DNA of 64,000 nucleotides from Arcicella sp038230735. Lineage in GTDB: Bacteria > Bacteroidota > Bacteroidia > Cytophagales > Spirosomataceae. The translations under genes were made by a program, and so were the position numbers. The notes under the pieces are model-generated. The model was not told the origin of the DNA. It saw only the letters and a list, made by a program, of their open reading frames with translations, and did not search any database. How positions within the stretch are numbered: the first letter of the stretch is position 1; every line of letters starts with the position of its first letter. Location of the stretch: positions 1-64,000 of the forward strand of contig JBBRMR010000006.1 of NCBI GenBank assembly GCA_038230735.1, written 5' to 3'. Positions 52,553 to 59,949 of the stretch are shown here, piece by piece.

Positions 52553-53671
52553 CACTTTTCTCACATAATCAATCGTAAAATCAATTTCCTCCTCCGTTGT
52601 ATATTTTCCTAAACTGAATCGAATCGAAGAGTATGCCAAATTATCCGCAACTCCAATGGCTTTCAACACGTGCGAAGGCTCAACGGAAGCGGAAGTACAA
52701 GCAGAACCGCTCGAAACTGCAATATCCCTGAATGAATCCAACAGCTTTTCTCCATCGACACCGCCAAAAGAAATATTAGTAAGGTTTGGTAAACGATTTT
52801 CCATTGAACCGTTAACTTTTGTACCAAGGATAAATTGTAAAATTCCATTTTCCAATTTATCCCTTAACCTTATAACAACTTGATAATCAATATTTTTCGC
52901 AATTTCACAAGCCTCACCCAAACCTATAATCCCCGTAACATTCAACGTACCCGAACGATACCCTCTTTCATGTTTCCCACCATCCATTTGAGCAATCATT
53001 CGGGCTGCATTTGTCTTAATATTGATGTATAAAGCCCCAATCCCTTTAGGAGCATAAAGTTTATGACCCGATAAACTTAATAAATCAATATTATCTCGAA
53101 CAACATCAACCTCAATTTTTCCAATTGCTTGCGTTGCATCGGTATGAAACAAAATATCGTGTTTACGAGCCAATTTCCCAATATCATAAATGGGCTGAAT
53201 CGTTCCAATTTCATTATTCGCATACATTACAGAAATTAAAAAAGTCTCGGGTCGAATAGCGTCTTTAATTTGCTTAAGACTAATTAAACCATCAGAATTG
53301 GGTTTAAGATAAGTAACTTCACAACCTTTTTTTTCTAAGTAATGACAAACGTCTAAAACTGCTTTGTGTTCAGTTTGAATGGTAATAATATGTTTCTTTT
53401 CAGGATAAAACAATTCAAATAAACCCTTGATAGCTAAGTTATTAGATTCCGTTGCACCACTTGTAAAAACAATTTCTTTTGCTTGACAATTCAATAAATT
53501 TGCGACTTGTTTTCTGGCAGTTTCTACGGCCTCTTGGGCTGTCCATCCGTATAGATGTGAGCGAGAAGAAGCATTGCCAAAGTTCTGAGAAAAGTAAGGC
53601 AACATTTGTTCTAAAACTCGTTCGTCAACGGGCGTTGTAGCATTATAGTCAAGGTAAATTGGGAATTTCAT
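52535..53671 (-). CDS. Cysteine desulfurase (NifS/IscS-like)
   Basis: 378 residues from the ATG at 53671. The PLP Lys is in SGHKLYAPKGIGAL, the catalytic Cys in SSGSACTSASVEPSHV, and the start IYLDYNATTPVDERV is the usual NifS/IscS opening. It removes sulfur from cysteine as an enzyme-bound persulfide for Fe-S clusters or tRNA thiolation. No iscU or suf genes are adjacent. The C-terminus has the expected helix TTEEEIDFTIDYVRKVV. Followed 39 bp later by folD. Confidence 0.92.
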   Translation of the reverse strand: MKFPIYLDYNATTPVDERVLEQMLPYFSQNFGNASSRSHLYGWTAQEAVETARKQVANLLNCQAKEIVFTSGATESNNLAIKGLFELFYPEKKHIITIQTEHKAVLDVCHYLEKKGCEVTYLKPNSDGLISLKQIKDAIRPETFLISVMYANNEIGTIQPIYDIGKLARKHDILFHTDATQAIGKIEVDVVRDNIDLLSLSGHKLYAPKGIGALYINIKTNAARMIAQMDGGKHERGYRSGTLNVTGIIGLGEACEIAKNIDYQVVIRLRDKLENGILQFILGTKVNGSMENRLPNLTNISFGGVDGEKLLDSFRDIAVSSGSACTSASVEPSHVLKAIGVADNLAYSSIRFSLGKYTTEEEIDFTIDYVRKVVESLR

Positions 53672-53680
53672 TTTCAAATT

Positions 53681-53720
53681 TAAAACAAAAATGGGATAAA
53701 CTTTCGCTTATCCCATTTTT
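53681..53720 (-). terminator. Terminator of the Gly-rich protein gene
   Basis: A perfect 13-bp stem AAAAATGGGATAA / TTATCCCATTTTT with loop ACTTTCGC; A-rich left flank gives a T tail on the minus strand. Confidence 0.85.
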
Positions 53721-53744
53721 AAAATATTTGTTCAAATTGAGAAA

Positions 53745-54287
53745 TTACTTTCCTCCAAATAATCCACCAAGAAGACCACCTAAGCCTCCCCCACCTTGTG
53801 GTTGTTGTTGCTGTCCGCCACCGCCCATAAATCTACCTGCAATATTCATAATGTCGTTCATATCAACTTTACCATCCGCCATTACATTCATAATGTCTCC
53901 CATGTCAAAATTTGAGTTTGATGGGTCAGCAGTTTGCTTCACCATTGAACCCATGACCCCTGGCAATACTTGTGAAACGATACCAGAAGCAGCACCATTG
54001 CCTATACCAAATTTTTGCATCAGACTACTAATGGCTTGCTGTGCAATACCCGCCACAATTGGATTAGACATTAACCCCGAACCGCTTGTTCCAGACTGTC
54101 CTCCCAGAAGTCCCGCTAAACCAGCCAAGCCAGATCCACCACCTTGTGCTTGCTGTTGCATTCCACCCGTGATAGCACCCAATATTGTTTGCATTGCCGA
54201 ATCATTTTGCTCATTCGGAATAGCAGGATTATTTACGATTGCCTCTTGTGAATGGTCTTGAATCAGACCCATTAGTCTTTCAAACAT
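53745..54287 (-). CDS. Gly/Gln-rich protein of unknown function
   Basis: A 180-residue protein without signal peptide. The N-terminus MFERLMGLIQDHSQEAIVNN is helical. The rest is rich in Gly, Gln, Met and Ser, with helical segments (AQQAISSLMQKFG, FDMGDIMNVMADGKVDMNDIM) and a C-terminal tail GGGLGGLLGGLFGGK. It resembles DUF937-like proteins. Low complexity makes family assignment weak. It is divergent from the NuiA-like gene. Confidence 0.5.
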   Translation of the reverse strand: MFERLMGLIQDHSQEAIVNNPAIPNEQNDSAMQTILGAITGGMQQQAQGGGSGLAGLAGLLGGQSGTSGSGLMSNPIVAGIAQQAISSLMQKFGIGNGAASGIVSQVLPGVMGSMVKQTADPSNSNFDMGDIMNVMADGKVDMNDIMNIAGRFMGGGGQQQQPQGGGGLGGLLGGLFGGK

Positions 54288-54389
54288 TGTTTTTTCGTTA
54301 AGAATTGTTATTTTTCAATTTTGATACAATTATAAATAGAATTTTTTAATTTCAAGAAAAATTTATTGTTTATTTCTAATTGCGTACTT

Positions 54390-54827
54390 ATGACAACTAA
54401 AATACCCGATGGGTCACTCGAAAATAAAACAATTTTATTAAAGGAACAGATTGAAGCCCTGTCTGCCGATTTGAGGTATCCATCCGAATCGGATGAAAAG
54501 ATAGAGTATTTTGATATGGAACATTCTACCACTGATAAATTATCATTGGCAGATTTCAGAATGTATAATGGTATCAAGCCTGAAACAGTAATTAATGAAA
54601 TATCGTTTGATGATTTTTTCAGACCGCTCATTAAAACGGAGGATTGGTTTGGCGAAGAAGAAAAAAAATGGACGAAAGATAGCTTAAAACTCAAAAATCT
54701 ACTTGCTGAAAAAGCAAAAGATTTTCAGATTTATAAGGTTGGGACGGATGAAATTGATGTTTTTGTATTTGGGAAAGCGGAGGAATGTAAATGGGTGGGT
54801 TTAAAAACAAAGGTTGTGGAGACCTAA
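54390..54827 (+). CDS. Nuclease A inhibitor-like protein (NuiA family)
   Basis: 145 residues from the ATG at 54390 (an upstream TTG is ignored). The sequence LSADLRYPSESDEKIEYF near the start, FFRPLIKTEDWFGEEEKKW in the middle and IDVFVFGKAEECKWVGLKTK followed by VVET at the end matches the NuiA fold of Anabaena, which blocks the nonspecific nuclease NucA. In Bacteroidota it is a stand-alone gene. No NucA-like nuclease is in the window. It could guard against self- or foreign DNase (inference). Confidence 0.8.
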   Translation: MTTKIPDGSLENKTILLKEQIEALSADLRYPSESDEKIEYFDMEHSTTDKLSLADFRMYNGIKPETVINEISFDDFFRPLIKTEDWFGEEEKKWTKDSLKLKNLLAEKAKDFQIYKVGTDEIDVFVFGKAEECKWVGLKTKVVET

Positions 54828-54830
54828 AAA

Positions 54831-54885
54831 TACCACAGGCTTTAGCCTGTTTTGTAATGTTATCAACAGGTTAAAGCCTGTGGTA
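54831..54885. repeat. 19-bp inverted repeat, CCACAGGCTTTAGCCTG type
   Basis: Arms 54831-54849 (TACCACAGGCTTTAGCCTG) and 54867-54885 pair with one G-U wobble around 17 bases. It lies between convergent genes, just before the rplT terminator. Confidence 0.8.
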
Positions 54886-54918
54886 AATAAAAAAAGAGCG
54901 ATTCGTTTGAATCGCTCT
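54886..54918 (-). terminator. Terminator of rpmI-rplT
   Basis: AGAGCGATTC / GAATCGCTCT 10-bp stem with a GTTT loop and an A run to its left, giving a T tail on the minus strand. Confidence 0.9.
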
Positions 54919-54925
54919 AAATTTT

Positions 54926-55270
54926 CTATTTTACTTTTGCTACTACTGCTTTGAACGCCTCTGGGTGATTCATCGCTAAGTCAGCTAATACTTTTCTGTT
55001 TAACTCGATACCGTTTGCATGAACCTTACCCATTAATACTGAGTAAGATAATCCTTCCTGACGAGCGGCAGCGTTGATACGCTGAATCCACAATGAACGG
55101 AAGTCTCTTTTCTTAACTTTACGGTCACGGTAAGCATATTGAAGACCTTTTTCAATTTTGTTTTTGGCTACCGTCCAAACGTTTTTACCTCTACCATAAA
55201 AACCTTTGGCTAATTTAAGCACTTTTTTACGTCTTGCTCTTGACGCTACGTGATTGACGCTACGTGGCAT
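54926..55270 (-). CDS. 50S ribosomal protein L20
   Basis: 114 residues, full length. The start PRSVNHVASRARRKKVLKLA and the block RDRKVKKRDFRSLWIQRINA are diagnostic. L20 is an early assembly protein that binds domain I of 23S rRNA, and in E. coli it represses its own operon through the mRNA leader. Here it lies 168 bp downstream of rpmI on the minus strand. The gap holds loose repeats. Confidence 0.98.
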   Translation of the reverse strand: MPRSVNHVASRARRKKVLKLAKGFYGRGKNVWTVAKNKIEKGLQYAYRDRKVKKRDFRSLWIQRINAAARQEGLSYSVLMGKVHANGIELNRKVLADLAMNHPEAFKAVVAKVK

Positions 55271-55344
55271 AATTTTGTTTGTTTTTTGAAATTTGGCGGT
55301 TAAATTTTAACCCTTAATGAGCCAATCTTCTGGTTGAACAATAA

Positions 55345-55438
55345 CTTTTCAGTTATCAGTAAATAGTTGTCAGTTATCAGAAAAAACAGAATTAATATTT
55401 TTAACTGTTTACTGTTAATTGTTTACTGTTCACTGTTT
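55345..55438. repeat. Loose tandem/inverted repeats in the rpmI-rplT gap
   Basis: CAGTTATCAG occurs at 55350 and 55370. The stretch AACTGTTTACTG, TTAATTGTTTACTGTTCACTG at 55400-55435 pairs only poorly with the left part. A leader hairpin that controls rplT is possible but not shown. Confidence 0.4.
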
Positions 55439-55633
55439 TTACATTACTAACATTAACGTAACTCTGTTCATGTCGGCAGATGATACTAAACCTGCGTGAA
55501 CAAGATTACGCTTACGTTTTGTTGATTTTTTAGTAAGAATATGGCTATGATAAGCGTGCTTACGCTTGATTTTGCCTGTTCCTGTAACCTTAAAGCGTTT
55601 TTTCGCTCCAGATTTGGTTTTCATTTTTGGCAT
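55439..55633 (-). CDS. 50S ribosomal protein L35
   Basis: 64 residues. PKMKTKSGAKKRFKVTGTGK and HAYHSHILTKKSTKRKRNLV are family marks. A small basic protein in the large subunit. It is first in the rpmI-rplT pair. The usual upstream gene infC is not present; instead an unrelated gene lies 92 bp upstream, and a promoter box is seen at 55686-55693. Confidence 0.97.
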   Translation of the reverse strand: MPKMKTKSGAKKRFKVTGTGKIKRKHAYHSHILTKKSTKRKRNLVHAGLVSSADMNRVTLMLVM

Positions 55634-55685
55634 TCTGTTAAACGTTTAATTGTGAAAAATACTGAACTTTTTGTAAAATAGAGTG

Positions 55686-55693
55686 CAAAGATA
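55686..55693 (-). promoter_or_regulatory. -7 box of rpmI-rplT
   Basis: On the minus strand TATCTTTG, an exact match to TAnnTTTG, 53 bases before the rpmI ATG. A TTG at 17 bases spacing is slightly close. Confidence 0.55.
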
Positions 55694-55724
55694 CGAATAA
55701 ATACGTTTGACAAGTCAGAAGTGC

Positions 55725-56492
55725 CTACAAATATTCCTCAAAACGCTCGTAAAGTTCAGTAATATAGCCTTTGTTACCGTTTGGATTTTTAAGGCTTTTC
55801 GTAAATTCATACCAATAACCATCCCCCACCGAAAGAAATTTACCGACCGATTTAGGCTCATTTTTACTGGCTTTGTCGGTAATAAATTCGCCCACAAAAA
55901 CATTGGTAACCATATCGCTGGCTTCTTCCCAAGATATGCTTCGGCTTCGTTTCGTATCTTCTACAGCGGTATTACATTCAACTGTTCTATCAGTATAATG
56001 TAGGATTAATTCCAGTTCAGAAAACGCATTCCTTTGTTCTAATTTCCTAAATATCAACTTAAAAGGCATTTCTTTTCCGTAGGTTTCATAAGCTGCTTGC
56101 ATTAATTCTTGCAAAAGAAATTCCCATCGGTCTTGATTTTTAGGGTTGCCGTAAACCTTTCCGTCAATTGATAACTCAAAGAAATTTTGCTCTTCATTTA
56201 TTGCCTTTTGATTGGGTTTTTCGGGCGTGTGAGAAAGCAATTCTAAGATTGGTTTTTTCCAAGCGTTTGAAATTTCTCCCGCCCAAGCCAAATCTTCTTC
56301 ACCCGTGAAGCCTTCTTCCAAAATCTCTTCATCCGTCAATTCTTCACGGTAAGTATAAGCAATATCGAAAATAGTATTGATGGCTTTTTCTTCAAAATCC
56401 ATCGTCAAAATTACTTGATGCGAAAAAGGAGGAGGCATAATATCTGCCGTCTCAAACTTAATTTGTATTTGCTTAATGTTGTTGGTCTGCAT
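55725..56492 (-). CDS. Cytoplasmic protein of unknown function
   Basis: A 255-residue, acidic protein with no signal peptide or membrane segment. It begins IKQIQIKFETADIMPPPFSH and ends GYITELYERFEEYL. Segments such as YREELTDEEILEEGFTGEEDLAW and WEFLLQELMQAAYETYGKE are helical. No family recognised. It is close to menE (16 bp between the menE stop and its start), so it could be translated from the menE transcript. Confidence 0.65.
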   Translation of the reverse strand: MQTNNIKQIQIKFETADIMPPPFSHQVILTMDFEEKAINTIFDIAYTYREELTDEEILEEGFTGEEDLAWAGEISNAWKKPILELLSHTPEKPNQKAINEEQNFFELSIDGKVYGNPKNQDRWEFLLQELMQAAYETYGKEMPFKLIFRKLEQRNAFSELELILHYTDRTVECNTAVEDTKRSRSISWEEASDMVTNVFVGEFITDKASKNEPKSVGKFLSVGDGYWYEFTKSLKNPNGNKGYITELYERFEEYL

Positions 56493-56507
56493 AATTATCG
56501 AATTTCC

Positions 56508-57548
56508 CTACAAATTTAACCTTTTAATCGTTACCTTTTTGTCAATTTTGCCCGTCGGCGTTTCTGAGAAGTTTTTTATGGTAAAAATTTGTTTTGGAAT
56601 TTCATATCTTGATAAATCTACTCTGGCTTGATTCAATAGCATTTCATTTGCCAAATATTCAGTTTCTATTACTAAAATTAACTTTTGCCCTAACTTTTCA
56701 TCGTCTATTCCAAAAGCAAAAAATCTTTTATCTAAAATGAATTTCTCAAAGATTTTTTCGATCTTTTCCAATTGAATTTTTACGCCTCCGCTATTAATAA
56801 TATTGTCAAATCTGCCAATCAATTTAAACTCATGCTGATTCATAATTTCCACAATATCATTGGTCTGCACCAACTCATGATTACTGGCATCGGCAATAAT
56901 ATTTAAGCAATTTCTTTCGTCAATCCCAATTGTCACGCCTTCTAAAACCTGAAAATTATCGCTTCTATTTACTCCATTCAAAGCTCTAATGGCAATATGT
57001 GAAACCGTCTCCGTCATGCCGTAAGTGCTGTAAACGGGTACGGTCAAGTATTGAATTTCATTTTCCAGAACTTCATTTACAGATGCTCCGCCTACGATTA
57101 CGGCTTTTATTTTATTCAGAACTTTAATCTGGTTTTCATTTTCAAGAATCTTTTGTAATTGTAAAGGCACAAAAGCGGCAAAATCAAAATCTTGGTCTTC
57201 GAGGTTCTCCAAGGGATTACTATTGGGTTCAATAATAGTCAATTCTAAACCCAAAACCATTCCTCTAACCAGCATCATAATCCCTGCAATATAATCAACG
57301 TTTAGGCAAACTAAGGCTTTGTAATTAGGCTGTAAATTAAAGGTTCTGCCCGTTAATTTTGCACTGGCTTCCATTTGAAAACGGGTCAAAATGATGGGTT
57401 TAGGCTCGCCCGTTGAACCAGAGGTTTTTAATACAAACTCTTGCTGACCAGATAGCCATTTTTCACAAAAGTCAAAAACTTTTTGGTCGTATTCTGAATC
57501 GGGAAAAGGAAGGTTTTTGAAATTATTGATTTGCATAATTTTATCCAT
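56508..57548 (-). CDS. o-Succinylbenzoate-CoA ligase MenE (AMP-binding)
   Basis: A 346-residue short acyl-adenylate-forming enzyme. The P-loop is KTSGSTGEPKPIILT (about 42-56), followed by YSTYGMTETVSHIA and GRFDNIINSGGVKI, and a late Lys in PTGKIDKK is the adenylation Lys. The length is typical of Bacteroidota MenE. It activates o-succinylbenzoate for menaquinone synthesis. menB lies 2 kb away on the other strand, in keeping with this role, but no other men genes are near. Confidence 0.82.
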   Translation of the reverse strand: MDKIMQINNFKNLPFPDSEYDQKVFDFCEKWLSGQQEFVLKTSGSTGEPKPIILTRFQMEASAKLTGRTFNLQPNYKALVCLNVDYIAGIMMLVRGMVLGLELTIIEPNSNPLENLEDQDFDFAAFVPLQLQKILENENQIKVLNKIKAVIVGGASVNEVLENEIQYLTVPVYSTYGMTETVSHIAIRALNGVNRSDNFQVLEGVTIGIDERNCLNIIADASNHELVQTNDIVEIMNQHEFKLIGRFDNIINSGGVKIQLEKIEKIFEKFILDKRFFAFGIDDEKLGQKLILVIETEYLANEMLLNQARVDLSRYEIPKQIFTIKNFSETPTGKIDKKVTIKRLNL

Positions 57549-57549
57549 A

Positions 57550-57597
57550 AAAAAACACCCAAAGAAAACACCTAATTTGGTATTTTCTATGAGTGTT
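57550..57597 (-). terminator. Terminator of the Rieske lipoprotein gene
   Basis: AACACCCAAAGAAAACACC pairs with GGTATTTTCTATGAGTGTT (three mismatches), with seven A to the left giving a T tail on the minus strand. It overlaps the leader of menE. Confidence 0.7.
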
Positions 57598-57615
57598 AGA
57601 GCGTAAATGAATTCT

Positions 57616-58122
57616 TTAAGCTATTTTTAAGATATTCGTTTTGGAGTCAAGAGTCGCTTTGAAGGATTTTAAAGCCGCAGTAGCTGGTCCATTCGTTGCA
57701 TTTCCAGCAGAATCAAAATTTGAACCGTGGTTTGAACAATTGAAACTTGTCTTGTCAGGGACAAAATCTACTGTTGTACCCTGATGCGTACAGGCTTTTG
57801 CTAAGGCTAAAAAGTCACCATTTTTAGTTCTTGCCACAATAATATCCCCTGAAATAAGGGCTTTGCCATTGGTGGCAAGGTCTGAAAAGTTTTTATCGGT
57901 AATATCCAAAGTAAAATCTATTGTTCCTTTGGCGATAGAATTATTTCCAGTCAATCCGCTAACTGTTGTTGTACCGCCACCAGTTGTGGGAGTCGTTGGA
58001 GTGGTTGGAGTTGTAACAGCGGGTTTTGGATCGCTTGAATTTGAGCATCCCGACATACAATTTTGTAAAATAACTGCCCCAACGCTTATTCCAACCAAAT
58101 TTAAAAATTCTTTACGTTCCAT
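57616..58122 (-). CDS. Rieske [2Fe-2S] lipoprotein
   Basis: A 168-residue protein with a short N-terminal signal (ERKEFLNLVGISVGAVIL, then QNCMSGC), probably a lipoprotein, followed by a Pro/Thr linker (about 34-50). The Rieske domain has the ligands Cys 111 and His 113 (CTHQG) and Cys 129 and His 132 (CSNHG). It resembles soluble Rieske proteins rather than the cytochrome bc1 subunit. It should transfer electrons on the periplasmic side. Partner unknown. It lies upstream of menE on the same strand. Confidence 0.85.
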   Translation of the reverse strand: MERKEFLNLVGISVGAVILQNCMSGCSNSSDPKPAVTTPTTPTTPTTGGGTTTVSGLTGNNSIAKGTIDFTLDITDKNFSDLATNGKALISGDIIVARTKNGDFLALAKACTHQGTTVDFVPDKTSFNCSNHGSNFDSAGNATNGPATAALKSFKATLDSKTNILKIA

Positions 58123-58451
58123 TTTTCAGAGTTTTAGTTTGTGGATAAAGTTTAATACGTTCCTTCCTTTTAACAGTGATACGCATACAATGTTTAGAAG
58201 GTTGCGGGATAAGAAATATTATTTTAAACATTTTGAAAAACAATGGACCTTTTTGAAGGTTTAATCTATCAGATAAGGTAGATATTTAATCCAAAATTGA
58301 ACTAATATTTTAAAAATCAAAGGTGATATTTTGGTAAATGTGTTTAATAAATAGATTATTTAACCAATTATTGAAATAAAAGCAATTATTTTATCTAAAT
58401 TAATTAAATTTGCAGGATGAAACACGTTTTAGTTCATGAATTAACAAAATT
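58123..58451. other. Divergent AT-rich gap upstream of the DUF2452 gene
   Basis: No gene. It contains a -7 box TAAATTTG at 58405-58412 for the plus-strand gene. No strong inverted repeat. Confidence 0.5.
58405..58412 (+). promoter_or_regulatory. -7 box of the DUF2452 gene
   Basis: TAAATTTG matches TAnnTTTG, 40 bases before the ATG; the -33 box is unclear. Confidence 0.5.
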
Positions 58452-58904
58452 ATGTCAGACGATAAATTTTTAAATCCCATTAATAAAGATAAAGTTGCTG
58501 AAAATCCAGGACTCCTCCCCTACGCTCATACCGCTGGCGGAGCTGTTATTCGTCCTGAGGATATGGGCAAAACGAAAGGGCGTTCCATTACGGCAATGCG
58601 ACAACAGACTGATCGACAGATGAATCAGTTGTATGAGCAGATGGAAGTTCTGGCTCGGCAAGCAAAGTTGATTGCTCAACGCAAAGAAATTTCTGAGAGA
58701 ATTTATGATGCTGCCATGGGATTTGAACCAATCATAAACGAAACGTATTATATGTATGAAAAAGACACTGGCAAAGATTTATTATCCTTAGTTGCTCCAA
58801 ATGAATGGGGACGCTCTTTCAAATATAGTAGATTCTTAGCCAAATGCCTGTTGCTGGCAGACCATACTTGGGATGTGGAGTTTAATGAAGAAGCATATTC
58901 TTAG
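58452..58904 (+). CDS. DUF2452 domain protein
   Basis: A 150-residue cytoplasmic protein of the DUF2452 family. The N-terminus is flexible (NPINKDKVAENPGLLPYAHT), followed by a helix (MRQQTDRQMNQLYEQMEVLARQ) and a conserved core GFEPIINETYYMYEKDTGK plus ANEWG-like residues APNEWGRSF. Function unknown. It is transcribed towards menB with an inverted repeat between them. Confidence 0.8.
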   Translation: MSDDKFLNPINKDKVAENPGLLPYAHTAGGAVIRPEDMGKTKGRSITAMRQQTDRQMNQLYEQMEVLARQAKLIAQRKEISERIYDAAMGFEPIINETYYMYEKDTGKDLLSLVAPNEWGRSFKYSRFLAKCLLLADHTWDVEFNEEAYS

Positions 58905-58907
58905 TGA

Positions 58908-59011
58908 TTGGTTATTGGAGAATTAGTTACTGGTCGTTGGAAACATCTTCTTTCATAACCAGTAATCACTTTTCCTGTAGCTAATGACTATTAACCAATA
59001 ACAAGTAACCA
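58908..59011. repeat. Nested inverted repeats between DUF2452 and menB
   Basis: TTGGTTATTGG (58908) pairs loosely with CCAATAACAAG (58996), and AGTTACTGGT with ACCAGTAATCACT around them. Words such as TTACTGGT, AATTAGTTACTGG recur. It is decayed compared with other elements. Confidence 0.55.
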
Positions 59012-59014
59012 ATT

Positions 59015-59824
59015 ATGTGGGAAACCCTTAAAGAGTACAAAGAAATTTTATTTACATTTCAAGACGGTATCGCAAAAATATCCATTAATCGTCCTCATGT
59101 GCACAATGCCTTTACGCCCCTCACGGTGAAAGAAATGATTGATGCGATGAATATTTGTCGTGATGATGAAAAAATTGGTGTGATTATCCTCACGGGCGAA
59201 GGCGGAAAAGCATTTTGTTCGGGTGGCGACCAGTCCGTGCGAGGACATGGTGGATACGTGGGCGAAGATACCGTACCGAGATTGAATGTGTTGGATTTAC
59301 AGAAACAAATTCGTTCCATTCCAAAGCCCGTGATTGCCATGGTGGCAGGTTGGGCAATTGGTGGCGGACACGTTCTGCACGTAGTTTGCGATTTGACCGT
59401 GGCGGCAGATAATGCTCGTTTCGGACAAACTGGACCAATTGTGGGTTCTTTTGATGGTGGTTTTGGGGCTTCTTACTTGGCAAGAATTGTGGGTCAAAAG
59501 AAAGCTCGTGAAATTTGGTTTCTTTGCGACCAATACGATGCCCAAGAGGCTTTGGACATGGGTTTAGTCAATAAAGTCGTGCCTTTGGAGAAGTTGGAGG
59601 AAACCACTATCACATGGTGTCATAAAATTTTGCAAAAAAGTCCATTGTCATTGAGATTGTTGAAATCTTCTTTCAATGCCGAGTTAGACGGTCAGGCAGG
59701 AATTCAAGAATTGGCGGGTAATGCCACGTTATTATATTATTTATCAGACGAAGCGAAGGAAGGAAGAAATGCTTTTGTGGAGAAACGAAAGCCCGATTTT
59801 AGTAAATTTCCAAAGTTTCCCTGA
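59015..59824 (+). CDS. 1,4-Dihydroxy-2-naphthoyl-CoA synthase MenB
   Basis: A 269-residue crotonase-fold enzyme that closes the naphthoquinone ring from o-succinylbenzoyl-CoA. The family motif GKAFCSGGDQSVRGHGGYVG, GGHVLHVVCDLTVAADNARFGQTGP and SFDGGFGASYLARIVG match MenB well, including the Asp of the active site. The C-terminal KPDFSKFPKFP is the usual MenB tail. Menaquinone pathway, with menE nearby. It ends in a terminator of the AAAGTCCCTCA type. Confidence 0.95.
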   Translation: MWETLKEYKEILFTFQDGIAKISINRPHVHNAFTPLTVKEMIDAMNICRDDEKIGVIILTGEGGKAFCSGGDQSVRGHGGYVGEDTVPRLNVLDLQKQIRSIPKPVIAMVAGWAIGGGHVLHVVCDLTVAADNARFGQTGPIVGSFDGGFGASYLARIVGQKKAREIWFLCDQYDAQEALDMGLVNKVVPLEKLEETTITWCHKILQKSPLSLRLLKSSFNAELDGQAGIQELAGNATLLYYLSDEAKEGRNAFVEKRKPDFSKFPKFP

Positions 59825-59842
59825 TAATAATTTTGTCAGTAT

Positions 59843-59876
59843 AAAAGTCCCTCAAAAACTACTTTGAGGGACTTTT
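59843..59876. terminator. Terminator of menB, AAAGTCCCTCA type copy 1
   Basis: A perfect 14-bp stem AAAAGTCCCTCAAA / TTTGAGGGACTTTT with a six-base loop, between the convergent menB and M28 genes. Confidence 0.9.
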
Positions 59877-59949
59877 ATGTTTATAAGGGAGGTAAATTAT
59901 TTTATGATTTTCTAACTTATGACTTATAGACTTACAACTCACTTTTAAT

